Source: Treponema sp. UBA3870 | GTDB taxonomy: Bacteria > Spirochaetota > Spirochaetia > Treponematales > Treponemataceae | Reading direction: 5' to 3' | Assembly (NCBI GenBank): GCA_002392275.1 | Contig: DGGQ01000213.1 | Coordinates: 6,017 to 11,306, forward strand | DNA: 5,290 nucleotides | In this document: piece by piece, positions 1-5,017 of the stretch | How positions within the stretch are numbered: the stretch's first letter is position 1 | How the letters are laid out: each line of letters starts with the position of its first letter | Program-made: the position numbers and the translations under genes | Notes under the pieces: generated by a model | The model's input: the letters and a program-made list of their open reading frames with translations, nothing else | Told to the model about the DNA's origin: nothing | Database searches by the model: none

Positions 1-1109
1 AATGCGGCGATTGTCGAGCCGATGTACGCAACAAGCACGACAAGGAAAAGAAGCACCTCAAGAACAACGGATCTTGCCTTCGCCTGTTTTGTAAGTCCAC
101 CGATGCAGCTTCCTATCAATGAGGCAAGCGCTATAATCAAAAGGGTGAGCCAGAGCGGGGACTCAAAGAGGTAGGACTCGTTCAGGATTGTGTCCAGCTG
201 GCAGATATGCACACCTACTCCCGGATAGTTCGGGCTGATCGGGGTCGTGCAGATATCAAAAAGTCCCGGCGCGTACAGTCCAAAGAACACATGGCTTCCC
301 TCAAACTGCTCAGGCTCCAGATACTCGTCGCCGGTCAAATCGATTTCGGTTCCGTTGGCCTCGGCCTCCTCAATTGCAAGCTCCGTGCGGATAATCTGCT
401 CCGCGTTGTATGGAATGTAGTTGTCCAGCGATTTCTGGAAGCGGATGTACATTCCACCGTCACTGGCAAGAGGGATTTTCTTTAGGTCGGGAAGATTGCC
501 CCCAACAATCAGACTGGCGATTGCAAGCCCCGGCTCCGCAAGAGGAGATGTCGAGTAGAATCTGTTGCGACGGGCGGTTCCGTCTTTGTCAAGGGAGCTT
601 GTGACGTTTCCAAGTATGGCCGCGCTGTTCTTGATTTCATCAACAGGATAAAGGGGGGCCGGATATTCAACAACCCCGTCATCGTTTATCTCACCATCCT
701 GCGAACCATAGTAGACAGTCTCAATCACACGTCCAAAATTTCTACACGCCTCGCCCAACGCCCTGTCGTCCTCGGGACCATACATTGAAGGTTCCGTGTA
801 CAGCATATCAAAGGCGATGGACGCTGCGTTCGCCCTGTTGAAGAAGTCTATTATCTTTGCGTAGGACTCCCTTGGCCATGGATAGGACCAGCCAAGAGTC
901 TCGCTTGCCCAGTCCAGACTTGCCTGATCAAGAAGAACCAGTGTTATGTCCTCGGATGGTGAAAAATTGTCCGCCGTAGCGGTCATGCGCATGTCGTAGG
1001 ACTTGTTTTCGAACCATCCGAATATTCCTGCCACCTGCATTGCCCCAACTGTCACAAAAACAGCGGCCACGGTTATAAGCAGACGGACAATCTTTTTGTT
1101 TGTCTTCAT
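1..1109 (-). CDS. CHASE2-domain transmembrane sensor protein, N-terminal part (3' end beyond window)
   Basis: The first 369 residues of a larger membrane sensor; the gene runs off the left edge. Residues about 8-30 form an N-terminal membrane anchor. Residues about 35-315 form an extracytoplasmic CHASE2 domain, recognised by ITLVLLDQASLDW (55-67), the YPWPRESYAKIIDFF stretch (76-90), an IAFDMLY strand (98-104), and PGVGVHICQLDTIL (296-309) near the end. Two further hydrophobic helices follow (about 318-339 and 347-367), where the window stops. In the CHASE2 family these helices lead into a cytoplasmic output domain, often an adenylate/guanylate cyclase and sometimes a histidine or serine/threonine kinase; the output is not visible here. 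A cyclase is my guess given the spirochaete-like context. The ATG shares its A with the TGA of the upstream peptidase gene (TGATG), with an AGGG-like ribosome site inside that gene, so translation is probably coupled. The CHASE2 ligand is not known for this protein. Confidence 0.88.
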   Translation of the reverse strand, partial: MKTNKKIVRLLITVAAVFVTVGAMQVAGIFGWFENKSYDMRMTATADNFSPSEDITLVLLDQASLDWASETLGWSYPWPRESYAKIIDFFNRANAASIAFDMLYTEPSMYGPEDDRALGEACRNFGRVIETVYYGSQDGEINDDGVVEYPAPLYPVDEIKNSAAILGNVTSSLDKDGTARRNRFYSTSPLAEPGLAIASLIVGGNLPDLKKIPLASDGGMYIRFQKSLDNYIPYNAEQIIRTELAIEEAEANGTEIDLTGDEYLEPEQFEGSHVFFGLYAPGLFDICTTPISPNYPGVGVHICQLDTILNESYLFESPLWLTLLIIALASLIGSCIGGLTKQAKARSVVLEVLLFLVVLVAYIGSTIAA

Positions 1110-1987
1110 CAGTACATCACCCTGTCGTAGCGGTCCTCGCGGTATTCCATCGTGTTCTCCAGATTCTTCTCGGCGTTGCGCACAAACGACTTGATGTTCG
1201 AGATTCTGCTGGATGGACTCGGGTGTGTCTTGAAGAAGCCCTTGTTGGAGGAATTGCGCTCGTGGGCCTTCATCTGCTCAAGCATGTCTATCATTGCGGA
1301 TGGCTGGTATCCGGCATTCTTCATAAGCTCGATGGCCTTCTCGTCCGCGTCGTACTCCTGTCCCTGCGAGAATCCGCTTCCCATCATTGAGGAAATAATG
1401 TCGTCAGAAACATCATCCATTTCGTCGTCGGAAAACATCTGGTCAACTGCATTCAGAGTGTCCTTGAAACGGCTGGCCTTTATGGAGCCAAGGCTGTGCT
1501 TCAGCTGGATGTGTCCAATCTCGTGGGCTATAACGGCGGCAAGAGCGTCCTCTGTGTCGGCACAGTCAATCAGTCCGGTGGTGATAAGGATGTGACCTCC
1601 CGGAGTGGAATATGCGTTGACCTCGTTGATTGCGTCAAGGACCTTCACATGGTAGCCGTTGTACGGTGACGGATCCGACGAGTTGATTACAAGCGTCTGG
1701 CAGATTTTGTTCAGATATTTTTCCAGCGCCCTGTCACTGTACACGTCGTAGTTTGTCAAAATGTTTGCGGCAACCGAACGGCCAATGTAGTAGGCATCCT
1801 CCGCGCTTATATCCTCCGCAAGTTTCGCCACAGACTGGACAACGTTCACCACATCGTCAATCCCGGTGTCCTCAATAAATACATCGCCAATACTCAGGAG
1901 CGCATCCCCGAGAGCGCATCCCGAGAAAAATGGAATCGCGGCAGCTGCAAAAACCGCGGCGTGAACAAATTTTCTAATTCTTTTCAT
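1109..1987 (-). CDS. M48-family zinc metallopeptidase, probable lipoprotein (LoiP/YcaL-like), copy A
   Basis: A 292-residue M48 endopeptidase. The zinc motif HEIGH lies at 155-159, with E156 as the catalytic base, and the third ligand is probably E211 in EYDAD (211-215). Other family marks are NEVNAYSTPGGHILITTGL (121-139) just before the active site and KTHPSPSSRI (253-262) near the C-terminus. There is no TPR extension, so it resembles the short LoiP/YcaL type rather than BepA. The N-terminus is basic then hydrophobic and reaches FSGC with C24, a relaxed lipobox of the kind spirochaetes accept, so it is probably lipid-anchored and periplasm-facing. An acidic stretch (DDEMDD, 187-192) sits between the zinc motifs. 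Its ATG overlaps the TGA of the upstream SH3-like gene by 4 bases and has an AAAGGAG site 7 bases upstream. It is a paralogue of the peptidase at 2574-3539. In this family the usual role is envelope protein quality control; the substrate here is unknown. Confidence 0.93.
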   Translation of the reverse strand: MKRIRKFVHAAVFAAAAIPFFSGCALGDALLSIGDVFIEDTGIDDVVNVVQSVAKLAEDISAEDAYYIGRSVAANILTNYDVYSDRALEKYLNKICQTLVINSSDPSPYNGYHVKVLDAINEVNAYSTPGGHILITTGLIDCADTEDALAAVIAHEIGHIQLKHSLGSIKASRFKDTLNAVDQMFSDDEMDDVSDDIISSMMGSGFSQGQEYDADEKAIELMKNAGYQPSAMIDMLEQMKAHERNSSNKGFFKTHPSPSSRISNIKSFVRNAEKNLENTMEYREDRYDRVMY

Positions 1988-2472
1988 TCGTCGGCTCCTT
2001 TGAGGTGGCCCTCGATTATGAACCTTTCCATCTCCCAGTCCGAAATGTTGATTGACTCTATGCTGTCAACCAAATCAAAATCCAAATTGGAGTGCGCGGC
2101 GGCATAGACACCCTCGCTCTCTTCAGAAAAACCCTTTCCAGCAAGGGCAAGTTCCTTTGATGACGCTGAGACATTTCCACCGCTTGATGTCTTGGCAATC
2201 TTTTTCTTTGTCAGAGTACTCTCCGCGACCCAGCCGCTTTTTGATGAGTTTGTGGAAAGCTGGACCTGGACCTTGTTTCCTGAAACGGCAAGAACCTTCA
2301 CCTGGTCACCGTAAGTCAGAGTGCCGATGTTCTTGGAAAAGTTTCCAGCACCATCCTTCAATGTCACCGTCTTTGCCGACACATAGAGAGTCTGTCCCTT
2401 TTTGAATTGACCCGCAAAAGCTGATGCCGCAATCATAAAAAGACATGCGGCCAAAAGAATTTTTTTCTTCAT
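1984..2472 (-). CDS. Secreted SH3-like (SH3b) domain protein, copy A
   Basis: A 162-residue exported protein. A Sec signal peptide (KKK, hydrophobic core, AFA then G) predicts cleavage after residue 20. Residues about 26-92 look like a bacterial SH3 fold: a TVTLKDGAG turn (35-43), GTLTYGDQVKVLAVSGNKVQVQ strands (50-71) and a closing SGWVAESTL (79-87). A lysine/serine/glycine-rich linker follows, then a C-terminal region with ELALAGKGFSEESE (107-120), an acidic DFDLVDSIES segment and FIIEGHLKGA (151-160). That tail is nearly repeated in the paralogue at 3536-4021, so it is a conserved unit rather than a loose linker. No catalytic residues are apparent, so a binding or adaptor role in the periplasm is likely (inference). 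The gene overlaps the next peptidase gene by 4 bases, which suggests that the two products work together. The ATG is supported by AGGAG 7 bases upstream. Confidence 0.87.
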   Translation of the reverse strand: MKKKILLAACLFMIAASAFAGQFKKGQTLYVSAKTVTLKDGAGNFSKNIGTLTYGDQVKVLAVSGNKVQVQLSTNSSKSGWVAESTLTKKKIAKTSSGGNVSASSKELALAGKGFSEESEGVYAAAHSNLDFDLVDSIESINISDWEMERFIIEGHLKGADE

Positions 2473-2573
2473 AATTCATCTCCTATTTTTGAAAATCACC
2501 ATTTTCCTAGCTCCATTATTTGCCATGATTGCAAAAAAGTCTAGAAAAACTTTGGCGTTATCAACATTTTTCA
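2473..2573 (-). other. Spacer between the two SH3-M48 gene pairs
   Basis: A 101-base gap, the only real gap inside the block at 1-4021. It holds the AGGAG ribosome site of the downstream SH3-like gene (about 2480-2484). I see no stem followed by a T-run, so transcription from the first pair probably continues into the second. A weak promoter-like pair on the minus strand (TAGACT, 17 bases, AATAAT) can be traced through it but matches consensus poorly. An extra internal promoter is therefore possible but unsupported. Confidence 0.45.
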
Positions 2574-3539
2574 TCAGTCCGCGATTTTTGCGAACCTGCT
2601 TTTTCTGAAAGACATTGTGTCCTTGACCTTCACGGATTTCAACGCCTTCCTCACTTCCTTGATTCTGTCCTGGGGCTTAGGATGAGTCTTGAACTCCCCA
2701 ACCTTCTGCATTTTTTCAAGCATGTTAATCATTTCCGACGGCGAGTATCCAGCGGCGGCCATCAGCGAGAGAGCCTTTTTGTCCGCAGCAAATTCAGCCT
2801 CCTTTGAATATCCGTTGACAAGGAAATCCACCACGAATCCAGAAAGATTGTTCAAATCAATACCCATGTCGATTTCGGACTCGTCGAATCCGGCCTTGGA
2901 GAGCATTGATTTTGTCGAGTCGCTTATCTTGGTGATGAAGTTCATTGTCTTCTTGTATCCCGGCATATTTGAGAGGGCATCCTCAAGAGCGTCCACCCCC
3001 GACTCGTTGATTCTCTTGTCCTTGATTGCCTCCAGACCGTGCTGCAGCTGGATGTGCGCAATCTCGTGGGCAATTATGGCTGCCATTGAATCTTCGCTGG
3101 TGGCGCACGATACCATGCCCCTTGTCACAAGAATGTGGCCCGCCGGAGTGGAAAAAGCGTTGACCTCATCGGAATCAAGAACCTTGACATGGTAGCCGTT
3201 GTATGGAAGAGGCTCGTCCGAATTGGCGACTATTGTCTGGCAGATTTTGTTCAGGTAGGATTCCAGCTCGGCATCCTCGTAGAAAGAATACTTTTTTAGA
3301 ATCGCGGCGGCTGTCGCACGACCAATATAGTAGGCGTCCTCGGCGGAAAACTCAAGACTGTATGCCTTGTAGACCTTGCCCAGGCTGCTGTCGCCAAGAA
3401 GAGTGTCAAGTCCGTCCAGATTGCTGTCCTTTCCTATATTAACAAGTCCACCAAAATCAAAAGCAAAAACCCCCGATGCGGAAAAAAGCATAGCCATGGA
3501 GAATATGGCCGCGGCAAAAGCTCTTACAGTCTTTTTCAT
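2574..3539 (-). CDS. M48-family zinc metallopeptidase, secreted, copy B
   Basis: A 321-residue paralogue of the peptidase at 1109-1987. The zinc motif HEIAH is at 158-162 (catalytic E159), the third ligand is probably E249 in EFAAD (249-253), and the C-terminal motif KTHPKPQDRI is at 284-293. Shared blocks with copy A include SAEDAYYIGR (65-74), YLNKICQT (95-102), PYNGYHVKVLD (112-122) and STPAGHILVTRG (130-141). Unlike copy A it has no lipobox cysteine: the signal peptide ends in GVFA then F (cleavage near 26/27), so a soluble periplasmic enzyme is expected. The segment between the two zinc motifs is about 35 residues longer than in copy A and carries extra helical sequence (about 180-245), likely changing substrate access or membrane contact. 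The ATG overlaps the stop of the upstream SH3-like gene by 4 bases, with a G-rich ribosome site (GCAGGGGGCAGG). Its substrate is unknown. Confidence 0.93.
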   Translation of the reverse strand: MKKTVRAFAAAIFSMAMLFSASGVFAFDFGGLVNIGKDSNLDGLDTLLGDSSLGKVYKAYSLEFSAEDAYYIGRATAAAILKKYSFYEDAELESYLNKICQTIVANSDEPLPYNGYHVKVLDSDEVNAFSTPAGHILVTRGMVSCATSEDSMAAIIAHEIAHIQLQHGLEAIKDKRINESGVDALEDALSNMPGYKKTMNFITKISDSTKSMLSKAGFDESEIDMGIDLNNLSGFVVDFLVNGYSKEAEFAADKKALSLMAAAGYSPSEMINMLEKMQKVGEFKTHPKPQDRIKEVRKALKSVKVKDTMSFRKSRFAKIAD

Positions 3540-4021
3540 TTTCCTGCCCCCTGCAAATGTCCGTCGATTATGAAAGACTCAAGTTCGGTGTCTGGAACGG
3601 TCACTCTTTCAATGGCATCAACCTTTGAGTAGTCCATCTCTCCGTCGGCGCTCTCCACAACCTTCTCGCTTTCCTCGGTAAAACCTTTTCCGGCAAGGGC
3701 AAGTTCGCTGCTTGATGCCGAGACTTTTCCACCGCCCGATGTCTTCACGATTTTTTTCTTAGTGACACTGTTTGAGGAAATCCATCCTGATTTTTTTTGG
3801 TTTGACGCAAGCTGCACCTGGATTTTGTTTCCCGATACGGACAAAACCTTTAGCTCGTCGCCATAACTCAGGTCAGAAACATTTTTTGCTCCTCCGCCGT
3901 TGGTACTCTTCATGGTCACGGTCTTTACAGAGACATAAACCTTGTCACCCTTTTTGAACGACGCGGCAAAGACAGACACAGACATCAGCATGAACATAAA
4001 CAATAGAATTCTCTTTTTCAT
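3536..4021 (-). CDS. Secreted SH3-like (SH3b) domain protein, copy B, first gene of the operon
   Basis: A 161-residue exported protein, paralogous along its length to the one at 1984-2472. The signal peptide is KKR plus a hydrophobic core ending in VFA, with cleavage predicted after residue 19. The SH3-like region spans about 25-91, with TVTMKSTNGGG (34-44), LSYGDELKVLSVSGNKIQVQ (51-70) and SGWISSNSV (78-86). A KTSGGGKVSASS linker follows, then the conserved tail: ELALAGKGFTEESE (106-119), MDYSKVDAIE (129-138) and FIIDGHLQGA (150-159). No enzyme motif is visible, so it probably binds a wall component or a protein partner, with the co-translated M48 peptidase the obvious candidate (inference). 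The ATG is supported by TAGGAGC 7 bases upstream. As the 5'-most gene of the block it should be read from the promoter region between 4042 and 4072, at the edge of an inverted-repeat element. Confidence 0.87.
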   Translation of the reverse strand: MKKRILLFMFMLMSVSVFAASFKKGDKVYVSVKTVTMKSTNGGGAKNVSDLSYGDELKVLSVSGNKIQVQLASNQKKSGWISSNSVTKKKIVKTSGGGKVSASSSELALAGKGFTEESEKVVESADGEMDYSKVDAIERVTVPDTELESFIIDGHLQGAGK

Positions 4022-4041
4022 ATATCCGGCTCCTATTTTTT

Positions 4042-4072
4042 CTTATAGGTCGAATTTCGAGTTTTCTGTCAT
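4042..4072 (-). promoter_or_regulatory. Candidate promoter of the SH3-M48-CHASE2 operon
   Basis: On the minus strand, TATAAG (4047-4042) is a five-of-six match to a -10 box. ATGACA (4072-4067) is a five-of-six match to a -35 box, but the 19-base spacer is longer than the usual 17. Transcription would begin about 15 to 20 bases before the start codon, leaving just enough leader for the TAGGAGC ribosome site. The -35-like sequence lies inside the left end of the inverted-repeat element at 4047-4208, so that element may have supplied part of the promoter. Confidence 0.3.
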
Positions 4073-4208
4073 GAGGCTTGGGCAAAGTGCTGTCATACTG
4101 AACGTGGTTGCTTACAAGCCAATTCAGCATCTACGCCCCTTCAAGGGTTGAAGAGATTCCGAAACGGGTTCGGAATGACAGGCTTTGTAAAAACTCGAAT
4201 TTGAACCT
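4047..4208. repeat. Repeat-like element with imperfect inverted ends and internal hairpins
   Basis: The ends 4047-4065 and 4190-4208 are inverted copies matching at 16 of 19 positions, sharing TCGAGTTTT. Just inside, CTGTCAT (4066-4072) is mirrored by ATGACAG (4175-4181). Between them are smaller palindromes: ATACTGAA with TTCAGCAT (7 of 8 pairs), CTTCAA-GGG-TTGAAG (4139-4153), and ATTCCGAA-ACGGG-TTCGGAAT (4156-4176). No coding frame is evident. The design, about 162 bases with inverted ends and no gene, resembles a non-autonomous MITE or a REP-type intergenic repeat. Only one copy is in the window, so the claim of a dispersed family is inference. No clear target-site duplication is visible. 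Confidence 0.5.
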
Positions 4209-4310
4209 TATATATAGAACATTTTAACCGCTTTGGAGGTAACAATCAATATGAAAAGAATGCACCGGGAGGACAGGGACGCGGCGGGTTCTCCCCAAAA
4301 ATGACCTCCG
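4209..4310. other. GC-rich block with nested complementary segments; possible 17-codon ORF on the plus strand
   Basis: After an AT-rich TATATATA stretch, GGAGGT (4235-4240) is complementary to ACCTCC (4304-4309), extending to 9 pairs with one G-T. Inside, GGGAGGAC (4267-4274) pairs with GTTCTCCC (4288-4295), also with one G-T. On the plus strand GGAGGT precedes ATG at 4251 by 10 bases, opening a 17-codon frame that ends at TGA 4302-4304 (MKRMHREDRDAAGSPQK). The pairing would hide that ribosome site. I do not recognise the peptide, and the block could equally be part of a repeat or a structured RNA. GC content is well above the AT-rich genes to its right. Confidence 0.3.
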
Positions 4311-4346
4311 AAAAAAATCCCTGCCCAATCAGACGACAGAGCGGGG
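4311..4346 (-). terminator. Candidate Rho-independent terminator after the DUF4160 gene
   Basis: On the minus strand CCCCGCTC (4346-4339) pairs with GGGCAGGG (4326-4319) over 8 positions, with one A-C mismatch and one G-T wobble, around a 12-base loop. It is followed at once by ATTTTTTT (4318-4311). The site begins about 34 bases past the stop codon of the DUF4160 gene, the expected place for a terminator, and would shield the SH3-M48 operon from read-through. The imperfect stem lowers confidence. Confidence 0.45.
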
Positions 4347-4379
4347 AAAATTTACAGCATCTGGTACATGAAGATGGAG

Positions 4380-4658
4380 TTAGCAATAGAATCTCAACTC
4401 ACCAAAGGTTTCTTTCCAACGGGAAAAGACCAACATATATTGTGTTTCTATAAGTCTTACAATGTTATCCAGTGTTTTTACAGGAATCTGCGATTTGTTG
4501 TTTGCAACAGAACATTTCCCAGCACTTGAAATCCAAATCTTTGTAGAATTTGCTGAAGGCTTTCCTTTAGATACATGTACATGGACCGGTTCCAAAGGTT
4601 CCCCCTCATTCAACCAAAAATATACTTTGTACGAACCGAAGCTAAAAACCTGAGGCAC
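4380..4658 (-). CDS. DUF4160-family protein, possible toxin-antitoxin-like partner
   Basis: A 92-residue protein starting at GTG. The N-terminal PQVFSFGSYKVYFWLNEG (2-19) followed by EPVHVHV (23-29, histidines 26 and 28) is the signature of DUF4160, a small family of unknown biochemistry often met in two-gene cassettes with toxin-antitoxin-like organisation. The C-terminal half contains a predicted helix (about 61-84) and ends in LRFYC. The GTG is preferred over a TTG 30 bases further upstream because GGAGG sits 8 bases before it and because family members usually begin just before this P-x-[IV]-F stretch. The gene overlaps the upstream partner by 17 bases, so its ribosome site lies inside that gene and expression is probably coupled. 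Base composition is distinctly AT-rich compared with the operon at 1-4021, suggesting acquisition by transfer. No catalytic residues can be assigned. Confidence 0.75.
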   Translation of the reverse strand: MPQVFSFGSYKVYFWLNEGEPLEPVHVHVSKGKPSANSTKIWISSAGKCSVANNKSQIPVKTLDNIVRLIETQYMLVFSRWKETFGELRFYC

Positions 4659-4914
4659 TATCAAATCCTCCGGTTTGAGAAAACTCAAGAATTAAATGAG
4701 CTTCAGAAGCAATCAACTCTTTCAGATAATCTAATTCAGTTTCAGTATATCCATAAATATCTTTCCATTCAGAATCAGGCAGTATACAAGTAGCCTGTTT
4801 AAAACCAAGTTTTTCATCGGGAGTCTCAATCAAGACTTTCACCTTACCGTTTGTATCCATTTCAGAATGCACAATTTCAGTATTGTCATTTAATGTCATA
4901 AATGGGTAAATCAT
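4642..4914 (-). CDS. Conserved-looking 90-residue protein, partner of the DUF4160 gene
   Basis: A 90-residue soluble protein with no signal peptide or membrane segment. It begins MIYPFMTLNDNTEIVHSE, continues through a strand-rich central part (KVKVLIETPD, 24-33; ATCILPDSEW, 41-50), then an acidic helix (YTETELDYLKELIASEAHLILEFSQ, about 56-80) and a C-terminal GGFDSASGF. It looks like the small protein commonly encoded just upstream of DUF4160 genes, but I cannot assign it to a named family, and DUF2442, another frequent DUF4160 neighbour, does not fit well. The ATG is backed by GAGGTG 5 bases upstream and a promoter-like TATACT about 20 bases upstream, so it should be the first gene of the pair. 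If the pair is a toxin-antitoxin system, which member is the antitoxin is not evident. Confidence 0.65.
   Translation of the reverse strand: MIYPFMTLNDNTEIVHSEMDTNGKVKVLIETPDEKLGFKQATCILPDSEWKDIYGYTETELDYLKELIASEAHLILEFSQTGGFDSASGF
4667..4671 (-). promoter_or_regulatory. Ribosome binding site that fixes the GTG start of the DUF4160 gene
   Basis: GGAGG on the minus strand lies 8 bases before GTG (4658-4656) and within the coding sequence of the upstream partner gene. The alternative in-frame TTG at 4688 has no comparable site and would enlarge the overlap from 17 to 47 bases. Confidence 0.6.
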
Positions 4915-4932
4915 TTAAACACCTCATCTCGA

Positions 4933-4960
4933 AGTATACCACTTTTTATCTAATTTTAAA
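4933..4960 (-). promoter_or_regulatory. Candidate promoter of the two-gene DUF4160 cassette
   Basis: On the minus strand TATACT (4938-4933) matches a -10 box at five of six positions. TTTAAA (4960-4955), 16 bases upstream, is a weaker -35 candidate in very AT-rich DNA. The predicted start leaves a very short leader before the GAGGTG ribosome site of the gene that starts at 4914. There is no obvious operator palindrome over it. Confidence 0.35.
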
Positions 4961-5017
4961 GAAAAATTGTTACTCTTCAATATCGGGATATTATATATCA
5001 CCCAAACAAACCAAATT

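Noticed and set aside
207..604. Two overlapping plus-strand open frames
   Set aside because: They are antisense to the CHASE2 domain, whose continuous minus-strand frame with recognisable motifs covers the region.
1152..1595. 147-codon open frame on the plus strand
   Set aside because: It is antisense to the M48 peptidase copy A, and its product shows no domain or signal; it is explained by the codon use of the real gene.
2052..2405. 117-codon open frame on the plus strand
   Set aside because: It is antisense to the SH3-like gene and has low-complexity composition without family resemblance.
2689..3195. 168-codon open frame on the plus strand
   Set aside because: It lies wholly antisense to the M48 peptidase copy B, whose zinc motif and paralogue conservation show that the minus strand is the coding one.
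4209..4379. Integron attC site flanking the DUF4160 cassette
   Set aside because: Toxin-antitoxin-like cassettes in treponemes can sit in integrons, but I found no paired core sites of the RYYYAAC/GTTRRRY type at both ends of the cassette.
4659..4688. TTG start 10 codons upstream of the chosen DUF4160 start
   Set aside because: It has no ribosome site, a larger overlap with the upstream gene, and an extra N-terminus not typical of the family.
4979..4992. Palindrome AATATC-GG-GATATT after the LuxR-like gene as a terminator
   Set aside because: The stem is short and AT-rich with almost no loop, and it lacks an immediate T-run.
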